Origin: Oscillospiraceae bacterium
GTDB lineage: Bacteria > Bacillota > Clostridia > Oscillospirales > Oscillospiraceae
Assembly (NCBI GenBank): GCA_016286665.1
Contig: JAEETX010000012.1
Location: 1 to 50,671, forward strand
DNA: 50,671 bases
Direction: 5' to 3'
Shown: positions 24,672 through 32,938 of the stretch, piece after piece
How the letters are laid out: each line of letters begins with the position of its first letter
Numbering within the stretch: position 1 is the first letter of the stretch
Made by a program: the position numbers and the translations under genes
The notes under the pieces: generated by a model
Database searches by the model: none
What the model was told of the DNA's origin: nothing
The model's input: only the letters and a program-made list of their open reading frames with translations

Positions 24672-25347
24672 GCTGGAAAAGCGCCTGGGCTATACCTTCC
24701 GGGATAAGTCGCTGCTGGCCCTGGCCCTGACCCACTCCTCCTGGTCCAATGAGCGGGGCCTGGGGCACAAGGGCTGCAACGAGCGGCTGGAGTTCCTGGG
24801 GGATTCCATCCTGGGCTTCGTGGTGGCGGAAGCGCTGTACAACACCTACGGGGAAAAGCCGGAGGGGGAAATGACCCGCCTCCGGGCCGAGCTGGTGTGC
24901 GAGGCCAGCCTGGCAGAGTCCGCCGAGCCTCTGGGCCTGGGGGAGCAGCTGAAGCTCAGCAGGGGGGAAGCCATGGGCGGGGGCCATCAGCGCCCCAGCA
25001 TGATCGCCGACGCCTTTGAAGCGGTCCTGGCCGCCATTTATCTGGACGGCGGCGAAGCTGCCGCCAGGGAATTTCTGGGGCGGACCATCCTGCCCAAGAT
25101 CAAGATGGCGGTCGCCGCCAAGCACGATTACAAGACCCTGCTGCAGGAGGCCGTGCAGCGGCTGGGCATCAGCGCGCCCACCTACCGCATGACGGGGGAG
25201 AGCGGACCGGACCACCACAAGGTCTTCACCGCCCAGGTGATCTACGGCGGCGAGGTGGCCGGGGAAGGCGTCGGCTATTCCAAGAAGGAAGCGGAGCAGG
25301 CCGCCGCCCAGGCTGCCTATGGGCGCTTCCGGGGGGAGCGGGCATGA
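24664..25347 (+). CDS. rnc: Ribonuclease III
   Basis: This 227-residue double-strand-specific endoribonuclease processes rRNA precursors and structured mRNAs. The signature NERLEFLGDSILG carries catalytic Glu43 and Asp47. The second metal-binding pair is Asp116 and Glu119 in MIADAFEAVLAAIYLDGG. The C-terminal double-stranded RNA-binding domain begins at DYKTLLQEAVQ and ends SKKEAEQAAAQAA. It overlaps plsX by 8 bp and the radical SAM gene by 4 bp, so it is translationally coupled on both sides. Confidence 0.98.
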   Translation: MSELEKRLGYTFRDKSLLALALTHSSWSNERGLGHKGCNERLEFLGDSILGFVVAEALYNTYGEKPEGEMTRLRAELVCEASLAESAEPLGLGEQLKLSRGEAMGGGHQRPSMIADAFEAVLAAIYLDGGEAAAREFLGRTILPKIKMAVAAKHDYKTLLQEAVQRLGISAPTYRMTGESGPDHHKVFTAQVIYGGEVAGEGVGYSKKEAEQAAAQAAYGRFRGERA

Positions 25348-26351
25348 CGCCCCGCAGGAAGATCGTTCCCGTTTTCGTTCCCCATTTGGGCTGTCCGAAT
25401 GACTGCGTGTTCTGCAACCAACGCACGATTTCGGGCAGCCTTCGTCCTGCCGGAGCCGAGGACGTGGTCCGTGCCCTGGAGGAAGCCCGGGGGAAGACGG
25501 CCTCGGCGGAGCTGGCCTTTTACGGGGGCAGCTTCACCAACCTGCCGGAGGAGACGCAGCGCGCTCTGCTGGCGGCGGCGCAGCCCTTTCGGGCTTCGGG
25601 CTTTGTGACCTCCCTGCGCGTCTCCACCCGCCCCGACGCCGTCACGGCGCAAAAGCTCCGGCTGCTGCGCGCCTACGGGGTGGAGACGGTGGAGCTGGGG
25701 GCCCAGAGCATGGACGATCGGGTGCTGCGCCTCTCCGGCCGGGGCCATACCGCCGCCGATACCGTGGCCGCCGCCGGGCTGGTAAAGGCCGCGGGGATGC
25801 AGCTCGTTCTGCAGATGATGACCGGGCTGCCCGGCGCGGACAGGGAAACGGACCTTCGTTCGGCGGAGGCCGTCGCCGCGCTGGAACCGACAGGCGTGCG
25901 CATCTATCCCACGGTGATCCTCCGGGGCACGCCGCTGGAAAGGCTCTGGCGGGCGGGAAAATATCGGGCCCACACGGTTTCCGACGCCGTCGGGACCTGC
26001 GCGCCCATCGCCGGGCTGTTCCTCCGGGCGGGCATCCCCATCCTGCGCCTGGGGCTGAATCCCACGGAAGCCCTCTCCGGCGGCAAAGCGGTGGGCGGAG
26101 CCTATCATCCCGCCCTGGGGGAGCTGGTGTACGCAAGGCTCTATCTGGAACTGGCGCGCCGGAAGCTGCGCAGCATGCCGAAGCTTCCCCCCCGGATCGA
26201 GCTTCTGGTTGCGGAAAACCGCGTCTCGCAGATGACGGGGCGGAAGCGGGGAAACCTGCTGGCCCTTCGCTGGGAATTCGGCCTGGAGGAGATTTCCGTT
26301 TCCGGCGGCCCTTTTCCGCCGGAAACCGTTGAAATCCGGGAGATATTGTAG
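25344..26351 (+). CDS. Elp3-like radical SAM protein
   Basis: This 335-residue protein has the radical SAM cluster motif as GCPNDCVFCNQ, giving Cys-x3-Cys-x2-Cys for the 4Fe-4S cluster that cleaves S-adenosylmethionine. Other family blocks are LAFYGGSFTNLP, VSTRPDAVTAQKL and VELGAQSMDDRVL. This Elp3-like clade lacks the acetyltransferase domain of true Elp3. It is regularly encoded between rnc and smc in Clostridia, but its substrate, probably RNA, is not settled. It overlaps rnc by 4 bp. Confidence 0.94.
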   Translation: MTPRRKIVPVFVPHLGCPNDCVFCNQRTISGSLRPAGAEDVVRALEEARGKTASAELAFYGGSFTNLPEETQRALLAAAQPFRASGFVTSLRVSTRPDAVTAQKLRLLRAYGVETVELGAQSMDDRVLRLSGRGHTAADTVAAAGLVKAAGMQLVLQMMTGLPGADRETDLRSAEAVAALEPTGVRIYPTVILRGTPLERLWRAGKYRAHTVSDAVGTCAPIAGLFLRAGIPILRLGLNPTEALSGGKAVGGAYHPALGELVYARLYLELARRKLRSMPKLPPRIELLVAENRVSQMTGRKRGNLLALRWEFGLEEISVSGGPFPPETVEIREIL

Positions 26352-26357
26352 TAAAAT
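26329..26357 (+). promoter_or_regulatory. Promoter for smc-ftsY
   Basis: TTGAAA (26329-26334), 17 nt, then TAAAAT (26352-26357) straddles the stop codon of the radical SAM gene, about 60 nt before the smc start. Confidence 0.65.
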
Positions 26358-26419
26358 ACTTTGTCTATAACTAGATATGCCATCGCGGATAGAAACTAGG
26401 AAAGTAGAGCGGAAGACCG

Positions 26420-29400
26420 TTGTATCTGAAGGCGCTTGAGATCCAGGGCTTCAAATCCTTCCCCGAAAAGGTGATCCTCCCCTTTGAAAAGCGGGTCATC
26501 GCCATCGTGGGACCGAACGGAAGCGGAAAATCGAATATTTCCGACGCCATTTGCTGGGTCATGGGGGAGCAGCGCTCGAAAACGCTGCGGGGCGCCAAGA
26601 TGGAGGACGTGATCTTCGGCGGCACGGCCCAGCGCGGCCCCAGCGGCTTTGCCCAGGTGAGTCTGATCCTGGGCAACGAGGACCGCAGCCTCAAGCTGGA
26701 TGCGGACGAGGCCGCCATCACCCGCCGCTACTACCGCAGCGGCGAGAGCGAATACTTCATCAACAAGCAGTCGGTGCGCCTCAAGGACATCAGCGAGCTG
26801 CTGATGGACACGGGCCTGGGCCGGGACGGCTATTCCCTGGTGGGCCAGGGCCGGGTGGACGAGATCCTGGCCGCCAAAAGCAGCGACCGGCGGGAGATTT
26901 TCGAGGAAGCCGCCGGCATCTCCAAATTCCGCCACAAGAAGGAAGAAACGGAGCGGAAGCTGGAAAAGACGGGGGAAAACCTGCTGCGGGTGGGAGACAA
27001 GATCTCCGAGCTGGAACTGCAGGTGGAGCCTCTGCGAAAGCAGGCGGAGGCGGCGAAGAAATACCTCCTGCTCCGGGATGAGCTGCGGGGTCTGGAAATC
27101 TCCCTGTGGATGGACGCTCTGGACAAGCTGACGGAGCGGTCCAGGGCGCTGAACCAGGCCTATGACGAGGTTTCCGCCTCCCTCAGCGAGGAAAAGGAGC
27201 GGCTGGAAAACCTCTATCAGGAATCCGAACGGTGCAGCGAGGGCATCCGCACCGCCGACGAAAAGGCGGAGCAGCTGCGCGCCGCCATCTCCGAGGGAGA
27301 GAAGCGTGCCGCCGCCCTGGAGGCGGAAAAGGCCGAGCTGGAGGCCGAGCAGCAGAACAATCTGGGCAGCCTGAGCCGCCTGGAGGAGGAGCAGAGCCGC
27401 CAGAGCCAGCGGGAAAAGGAACTCCGGGAAAAGCTGGCGGAGCGCCGCGGGAAGCTGGCGGAGCTGCGCAGGGCCCTGGACGCCCTGGATCAGCGCCGCA
27501 GCGCCCTGTATTCCGATACCGGCGCCGCCTCCGCCGCCGTGGACGAGGCGGAGACGAAGCTGGATTCCCTTCTCAAAAAGTCCGCCGCCGAGGAGAGCGC
27601 CGCCGCCGCGCTGGACGCGCGCCGCGCCGCCCTGGCGGAGAGCCTGTCCGGCCTCCTTTCCCGCCGGGAGACCGCCGAAAAGGAACTGGCGGAGCAGAGA
27701 GAACGGCTGGCGTCGGAGGGCGCCGCCCTGGAGGATACCCGGCAAAGGCTCGATAAGCAGCGGGAGGAAGCGGCCTCCGCCGCCAACGCCTGCCGGGGCT
27801 ACGCCCTGCGACTGACGGCCCGCCGACAGAAGCTGGAGGAACTGTCGGACGCGCTCCGCAGCGCCGGAATGGAAGAAAACAGCACCCGGTCCCGCGTCAG
27901 CCTCCTCTCGGATATGGAGCGGGAATACGAGGGCTTTTCCCGGGCCGTGCGCACGGTCATGCGGGAGCGGGACCGGGGCAATCTCAAGCATATCCACGGC
28001 ACCGTGGCCGAGCTGATACGCACGGAGGACCGATATGCCGTCGCGGTGGAAACGGCGCTGGGCAACGGCCTGCAGAGCATCGTGGTGGATCGGGAGGAGG
28101 ACGGCAAGGCCGCCATCGCCCTGCTGAAGCGGCTGGACGCCGGCCGGGCGACCTTCCTGCCCATGAGCACCATGCGCGGAACGGCGCTGCAGGAGCCGGG
28201 CCTTATGCAGATGCCCGGTGTGGAGGGCGTCGCCTCTCAGCTGGTGGAATTCGACGAAGCCTACAGGGGCGTCATCCTCTATCAGCTGGGGCGGACCGTG
28301 GTGGCCCGCGATCTGGACGCCGCCATCGCCGTCTCCCGGAAGTACGGGGGCAGGCTGCGCATCGTCACCCTGGACGGGCAGCTCATCAATGCCGGAGGCA
28401 GCATGACCGGCGGCAGCGCCGCCAGGAACGTGGGCGCCCTCAGCCGCGCCAACGAGCTTGCCCGACTGAAGGAGAAACTATCGGAGCTGGAGGAAACGCT
28501 GGCGAAGCTGACGAAGGACCGCTCCGCCGCGGAAAAGGAAGCCGCCGCCGCCGCGTTTGAAGCCGAGACGGCGGAGGGCCTAAAGCGCAGCGCGGAGGAC
28601 GCCTGCCTGAAGCTGGAGGGCGAGCTGGGCCAGCGCCTGGCCCTGACGGAGGCCCTGCGGCAGAACCTGGAGAGCGCAGAAAAGAGCCTTCAGGCCGGCG
28701 CGGAAGAAGAAAAGAACCTGCGGGAGGCGGACAGGGCCGCCGGGGACGAAGCCCGACAGCGCCGGGCTGCCGCCGCCGGTCTGCAGGAGGAAGCCGCCGC
28801 CCTTGCCGGGGACCGGAAGGGCCTGGCGGACAAGCTGGAGGAGCTGCGCGACGGCGCGGCCAGGCTCCAGGCGGAGGAAGCAGCGCTCCGCTCGGAGATC
28901 GCCGGGGCCCAGCAGGGCATCGAGGAATGGGAGCAGCTGCTGGCCGGCTTCACCGGGGACAGGGAGAGCCGGGAAGCCCTGAAGCGCCAGCTGAATGAGA
29001 AAAACGAGGACCTTCGCCGGGAAATGGAAGCCCTGCGGGAAAAGGCGGAGACCGAGCGCGCCGCGGCGGAGAAGCTGCGGCCCGGGCTGAACGAAACCAT
29101 GCTGCTGCGGCAGGAATATGAGGGTCGCCGCAGCCGGGCGGACAAGGCCTCTCAGGAGGCCAACCGGCACATCAACGAGCTGGAACGGCAGTTTGCCCAG
29201 CTGGAGCAGCGCAAAAACGCCGCCGACATGGAGGAAAAGCAGCTGCTGGACAAGCTGTGGGACAATTACGAACTGAGCCGCAGCGCCGCGGCGCGCCAGC
29301 GGCAGCCGCTGGATAACCTCTCCCAGGCGCAGAAGCGCGCTTCCCAGATCCGGCGGGAAATGAACGCCATGGGCAGCCCCAACCTGGGGGCCATCGAGGA

Positions 29401-29977
29401 ATTCGAGCGCGTCAACGAGCGCTACAGCTTCCTCACCGGTCAGCGGGACGATATCGAGAAGGCCAGGGACGAGCTACTGCAGATCGTCGCGGAGCTGACA
29501 GGGGAAATGGAGAAGATTTTCCGGGTGGAGTTCGAGGCCGTGGCGGCGAGCTTCAGCGAGACCTTCACGGAGCTTTTCGGCGGCGGCAAGGGCGAGCTGA
29601 TCCTGGAGGACCCCGGCGATATCCTGAACTGCGGCATCGAGATCCGGGTGCAGCCGCCGGGCAAGGCACTGAAGACCCTGACCCTCCTCTCCGGCGGCGA
29701 ACGGGCTTTCGTAGCCATCGCCCTGTATTTCGCCATGCTGAAGGTGCGCCCCGCGCCCTTCTGCGTGCTGGACGAGATCGAATCGGCCCTGGATGAAAAC
29801 AATGTCGCCCGCTTTGCGGGCTACACGCGGCGCATGTCGGCAAACACCCAGTTCCTGGTCATCACCCACCGGCGGGGCACCATGGAAGCGGCGGACATGC
29901 TCTACGGCGTCACCATGCAGAAGGGCATCTCCCGCGTCATCAGCGTATCGCTGGAGGACGCTGTGAAAGGAAACTGA
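26420..29977 (+). CDS. smc: Chromosome segregation protein SMC
   Basis: This 1,185-residue ATPase forms, with ScpA and ScpB (not in this window), the ring complex that compacts and segregates the chromosome. The N-terminal head starts YLKALEIQGFKSFPEK with Walker A GPNGSGKSN near residues 32-40. Long coiled coils rich in Glu, Lys, Arg and Ala flank the hinge at about residues 515-665. The C-terminal head has the signature LSGGERAFVAIAL and Walker B PFCVLDEIESALDE. The start is a TTG at 26420; no ATG or GTG fits the conserved N-terminus. It has its own promoter and ends 2 bp before ftsY. Confidence 0.98.
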   Translation: MYLKALEIQGFKSFPEKVILPFEKRVIAIVGPNGSGKSNISDAICWVMGEQRSKTLRGAKMEDVIFGGTAQRGPSGFAQVSLILGNEDRSLKLDADEAAITRRYYRSGESEYFINKQSVRLKDISELLMDTGLGRDGYSLVGQGRVDEILAAKSSDRREIFEEAAGISKFRHKKEETERKLEKTGENLLRVGDKISELELQVEPLRKQAEAAKKYLLLRDELRGLEISLWMDALDKLTERSRALNQAYDEVSASLSEEKERLENLYQESERCSEGIRTADEKAEQLRAAISEGEKRAAALEAEKAELEAEQQNNLGSLSRLEEEQSRQSQREKELREKLAERRGKLAELRRALDALDQRRSALYSDTGAASAAVDEAETKLDSLLKKSAAEESAAAALDARRAALAESLSGLLSRRETAEKELAEQRERLASEGAALEDTRQRLDKQREEAASAANACRGYALRLTARRQKLEELSDALRSAGMEENSTRSRVSLLSDMEREYEGFSRAVRTVMRERDRGNLKHIHGTVAELIRTEDRYAVAVETALGNGLQSIVVDREEDGKAAIALLKRLDAGRATFLPMSTMRGTALQEPGLMQMPGVEGVASQLVEFDEAYRGVILYQLGRTVVARDLDAAIAVSRKYGGRLRIVTLDGQLINAGGSMTGGSAARNVGALSRANELARLKEKLSELEETLAKLTKDRSAAEKEAAAAAFEAETAEGLKRSAEDACLKLEGELGQRLALTEALRQNLESAEKSLQAGAEEEKNLREADRAAGDEARQRRAAAAGLQEEAAALAGDRKGLADKLEELRDGAARLQAEEAALRSEIAGAQQGIEEWEQLLAGFTGDRESREALKRQLNEKNEDLRREMEALREKAETERAAAEKLRPGLNETMLLRQEYEGRRSRADKASQEANRHINELERQFAQLEQRKNAADMEEKQLLDKLWDNYELSRSAAARQRQPLDNLSQAQKRASQIRREMNAMGSPNLGAIEEFERVNERYSFLTGQRDDIEKARDELLQIVAELTGEMEKIFRVEFEAVAASFSETFTELFGGGKGELILEDPGDILNCGIEIRVQPPGKALKTLTLLSGGERAFVAIALYFAMLKVRPAPFCVLDEIESALDENNVARFAGYTRRMSANTQFLVITHRRGTMEAADMLYGVTMQKGISRVISVSLEDAVKGN

Positions 29978-29979
29978 CA

Positions 29980-30876
29980 ATGGGACTATTTGAAAAGATC
30001 AAAAACGGCCTCAGCAAGACAAGGAAAAACCTCACCGGCATCTTCGACAGCTTCACCGGCGCCAACGACGAATTCTTCGACGAGCTGGAGGAGACCCTCA
30101 TTACCGCCGACCTGGGCGTGGACCTGGCGGTGGAGACTGTGGACAAGCTGCGCGCCAGTGTCAAGGCCGGGGGCATCCGGGGCGGCGAGGATATCCGGGA
30201 GGAACTGACGCGGCTGCTGACGGAGCAGCTGCGCAGCCAGGACAGCGCCCTGCACCTTTCCACCGTTCCCTCCATCATTCTGATGATCGGGGTCAACGGC
30301 GTGGGCAAGACCACCACCATCGGCAAGCTGGCCGCCCGCTTCACTTCCGAAGGCAAAAAGGTCCTCCTCTGCGCCGGCGACACCTTCCGGGCCGCAGCGG
30401 GGGAGCAGCTCAGCATCTGGGCCCAGCGCTCCGGCGCGGAGATCGTCCGCCACGAGGAGGGGTCCGACCCCGGGGCCGTGGTCTTCGACGGCATCGCCGC
30501 CGCCAAGGCGCGGAAAGCGGACGTCATCATCTGCGATACGGCGGGGCGGCTCCACAACAAAACGAACCTGATGAACGAGCTGAGCAAGATAAACCGCATC
30601 ATCGAACGGGAGCTGCCGAACGCCGACCGGGAAAACCTGCTGGTGCTGGACGCCACCACCGGTCAGAACGGCCTCCTGCAGGCCCGCCAGTTCTCCGAGT
30701 CCGCCGGGGTCACCGGCCTGGTGCTCACCAAGCTGGACGGCACGGCCAAGGGCGGCATCGCCTTCGCCGTGGCCGGGGAGCTGGGCATCCCCATCAAGCT
30801 GATCGGCGTGGGGGAAAAGGCGGACGACCTGCTGGACTTCGATCCCGAAAACTATGTGAGGGCGCTGCTGTCATGA
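29980..30876 (+). CDS. ftsY: Signal recognition particle receptor FtsY
   Basis: This 298-residue SRP GTPase docks ribosomes translating membrane proteins to the membrane. The short N-terminus ([16 protein letters not shown]) starts the NG domain with no acidic A domain, as in many Firmicutes. The G motifs are [10 protein letters not shown] (from residue 104), [24 protein letters not shown] and [10 protein letters not shown]. It is coupled to smc (2-bp gap) and to rdgB (4-bp overlap). The usual partner genes ylxM and ffh do not follow here. Confidence 0.98.
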   Translation: MGLFEKIKNGLSKTRKNLTGIFDSFTGANDEFFDELEETLITADLGVDLAVETVDKLRASVKAGGIRGGEDIREELTRLLTEQLRSQDSALHLSTVPSIILMIGVNGVGKTTTIGKLAARFTSEGKKVLLCAGDTFRAAAGEQLSIWAQRSGAEIVRHEEGSDPGAVVFDGIAAAKARKADVIICDTAGRLHNKTNLMNELSKINRIIERELPNADRENLLVLDATTGQNGLLQARQFSESAGVTGLVLTKLDGTAKGGIAFAVAGELGIPIKLIGVGEKADDLLDFDPENYVRALLS

Positions 30877-31466
30877 GGGACGAGCGCTTTGTGCTGGCAA
30901 GCCACAATCGGGCCAAGCTGGCGGAGATGCGGGATATCCTGGGCGAGCTGGGCATCCGGGTGATCTCCCAGGCGGAGGCCGGGGTGGATGTGGAGCCGGA
31001 GGAGACCGGCGCCACCTTTGAGGAAAACGCCCTGATCAAGGCGAGAGCCGTCATGGAGGCCAGCGGTCTCCCCGCCGTGGCGGATGACAGCGGCCTGATG
31101 GTGGACGCGCTGGGCGGCGCGCCGGGGGTCTACAGCGCGCGCTACGGCGGCGGTCATGACCGCACGGACGCCCAGCGGAACGCGCTGCTGCTGAAAAACC
31201 TGGAAAATGAGGAACATCGGCGCGCGAAATTCGTCTCAGTGATAGCGGTGGCCTGGCCCGACGGGCGGGAAATCACCGCGCGGGGCGAGGTGCACGGTGA
31301 GATCGCGCGGGAAGAAAGGGGCGCAAACGGCTTCGGCTACGATCCCCTGTTCCTGCTGCCCGACGGGCGGCATATGGCGGAGCTCAGCAGCGAGGAAAAA
31401 AACAGCATTTCCCACCGGGGCAACGCCCTGCGGGAGCTGAAACGGATTCTGACGGAGCTGGAATAA
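30873..31466 (+). CDS. rdgB: XTP/dITP diphosphatase (RdgB/HAM1)
   Basis: This 197-residue house-cleaning pyrophosphatase removes deaminated purine nucleotides such as dITP and XTP before they enter DNA or RNA. The family motifs are SHNRAKLAEMRDIL at the N-terminus, TFEENALIKARAV, ADDSGLMVDALGGAPGVYSA and GANGFGYDPLFLLP. It overlaps ftsY by 4 bp and is followed after 1 bp by yhbY. Confidence 0.97.
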   Translation: MRDERFVLASHNRAKLAEMRDILGELGIRVISQAEAGVDVEPEETGATFEENALIKARAVMEASGLPAVADDSGLMVDALGGAPGVYSARYGGGHDRTDAQRNALLLKNLENEEHRRAKFVSVIAVAWPDGREITARGEVHGEIAREERGANGFGYDPLFLLPDGRHMAELSSEEKNSISHRGNALRELKRILTELE

Positions 31467-31467
31467 G

Positions 31468-31761
31468 ATGACAGGAAAACAGAGAGCCTATCTCCGGGGC
31501 CTTGCCAATTCCCTGGATACCATCCTTTTCGTGGGCAAAGGCGGCCTGACGGAAAACGTGATCAAGCAGGCGGAGGAAGCCCTGACAGCACGGGAGCTCA
31601 TCAAGGGCCGGGTGCTGGAAGCCTCCATGCTCACCGCGGCCGAAGCCTGCCAGGCCATTGCGGAAGCCACGGGCGCCGAGGGGGTCCAGTCCATCGGCAG
31701 CCGTTTCGTGCTCTACCGCCCCCATCCCACGGAGCCGAAGATCCGGCTGCCCAAGGCCTGA
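31468..31761 (+). CDS. yhbY: Ribosome-assembly RNA-binding protein YhbY
   Basis: This 97-residue single-domain CRM (CRS1-YhbY) protein binds pre-50S ribosomal particles. The family pattern is seen in MTGKQRAYLRGLAN, VGKGGLTENVIKQAEEAL, ELIKGRVLE and GSRFVLYRP. The central GxxG-like loop, GKGGL, is the RNA-contact loop. It sits between rdgB and the nadD fusion with gaps of 1 and 4 bp. YhbY and NadD neighbours are common in Firmicutes. Confidence 0.95.
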   Translation: MTGKQRAYLRGLANSLDTILFVGKGGLTENVIKQAEEALTARELIKGRVLEASMLTAAEACQAIAEATGAEGVQSIGSRFVLYRPHPTEPKIRLPKA

Positions 31762-31765
31762 CGGG

Positions 31766-32938
31766 ATGCGGCGCGGATTTCTGGGCGGCACCTTCAACCC
31801 GCCCCACCTGGGCCACGTGCAGGCAGCCGCCGAGGCGGCAAAGGAGCTGGAGCTGGACGCCCTCTATCTGATCCCCGCGGGGATCCCCCCCCACAAGGAG
31901 CTGCCGGAGGGCGGCGCCACGGGGGAGCAGCGGCTGGAAATGACGCGTCTGGCCTTTGACGGCATTCCCGGCCTGCAGGTGCTGGACTGGGAGCTGCGGC
32001 GGAAGGGAAAGAGCTATACCGCCGACACGGTGGAAGCCCTGCGCACCGAGGACCCGGAAGGGGAGCTGTGGATGCTCTGCGGCACGGATATGTTCGAGAC
32101 CCTGCCGGACTGGCGCCGGGGGGACTGGCTGATGCGGACCCTGCGGGTGGCCCCCTATCCCCGGAAAGCGGGGGAGGAGGAGCGCATCGACGCCCTGGCC
32201 GAAGCCTACCGCCGGGAATTCGGCACGACGATCCGGCGGATCGGGGTGCAGCCCCTGGAGGTCAGCTCCACAAGCCTGCGCGTACTGCTGCGCAAGGGCA
32301 AGGGCGCCGCGCTGCTGCCGAAAGAGGTTTACCGCTTTATCCTGAAAAACCGCCTCTATGACGTGCGGCCGGAGCCCGACGCGCTGTGGGAGCTGGCCAG
32401 GCCCTGGTATAAGAAGTCCCGCATCCCCCATGTCCTGGGCTGCCGGGAAACCGCCGTCAACCTGGCGGAACGCTGGGGCGCGGACACCCTGGATGCGGAG
32501 AACGCAGCGATCCTCCATGATATCACCAAGAAAATGCCGGTGGAAGAACAATTGCAATACTGCGAAAAACGTGGTAATATAAATTTCTCTTACCGTCCGG
32601 AATATGAAGAGGCCCTTCATGCCTTTTCCGGAGCGGCGGCAGCCGCCCTGGAATTCGGCGTTTCTCCGGAGGTGGAGAGCGCCGTCCGCTGGCACACCAC
32701 GGGCCGTGCGGACATGAGCCTGCTGGAGAAGATCATCTGGCTGGCGGATTATATCGAGCCGAATCGCACCACCCCCGGCGTGGATGAGATCCGCCGCCTG
32801 GCGGAAAGCGATCTGGACGAAGCCCTGCGCAGGGCGCTGGAAAGCAGCTTGCGTCATTTGGAGGAAAACGGCAGGACCCCCCATCCCGCAACGCGGGAGG
32901 CCCTCGCCTTTCTTTGCAGAGGAGAAGTCGATTCATGA
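31766..32938 (+). CDS. nadD: Fused nicotinate-nucleotide adenylyltransferase (NadD) and HD phosphohydrolase (YqeK)
   Basis: This 390-residue bifunctional protein has two domains. Residues 1-200 are NadD, which adenylates nicotinate mononucleotide in NAD synthesis, with the nucleotidyltransferase motif GGTFNPPHLGHVQAA and the C-terminal VSSTSLRVLLRKGK. Residues about 215-385 are an HD-domain YqeK-type Ap4A hydrolase: HVLGCRETAVNLA, then ILHDITKK with the metal-binding His-Asp, and HAFSGAAAAALEF. In most Firmicutes these are separate adjacent genes; the fusion joins NAD and Ap4A metabolism in one chain. The ATG at 31766 gives the conserved NadD N-terminus. It ends in an ATGA overlap with the LCP gene. 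Confidence 0.94.
   Translation: MRRGFLGGTFNPPHLGHVQAAAEAAKELELDALYLIPAGIPPHKELPEGGATGEQRLEMTRLAFDGIPGLQVLDWELRRKGKSYTADTVEALRTEDPEGELWMLCGTDMFETLPDWRRGDWLMRTLRVAPYPRKAGEEERIDALAEAYRREFGTTIRRIGVQPLEVSSTSLRVLLRKGKGAALLPKEVYRFILKNRLYDVRPEPDALWELARPWYKKSRIPHVLGCRETAVNLAERWGADTLDAENAAILHDITKKMPVEEQLQYCEKRGNINFSYRPEYEEALHAFSGAAAAALEFGVSPEVESAVRWHTTGRADMSLLEKIIWLADYIEPNRTTPGVDEIRRLAESDLDEALRRALESSLRHLEENGRTPHPATREALAFLCRGEVDS
32552..32580 (+). promoter_or_regulatory. Possible internal promoter within the nadD-yqeK fusion
   Basis: TTGCAA (32552-32557), 17 nt, then TAATAT (32575-32580) could give extra transcription of the LCP gene starting 355 nt downstream. It is the most AT-rich spot in the gene. 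Confidence 0.45.
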
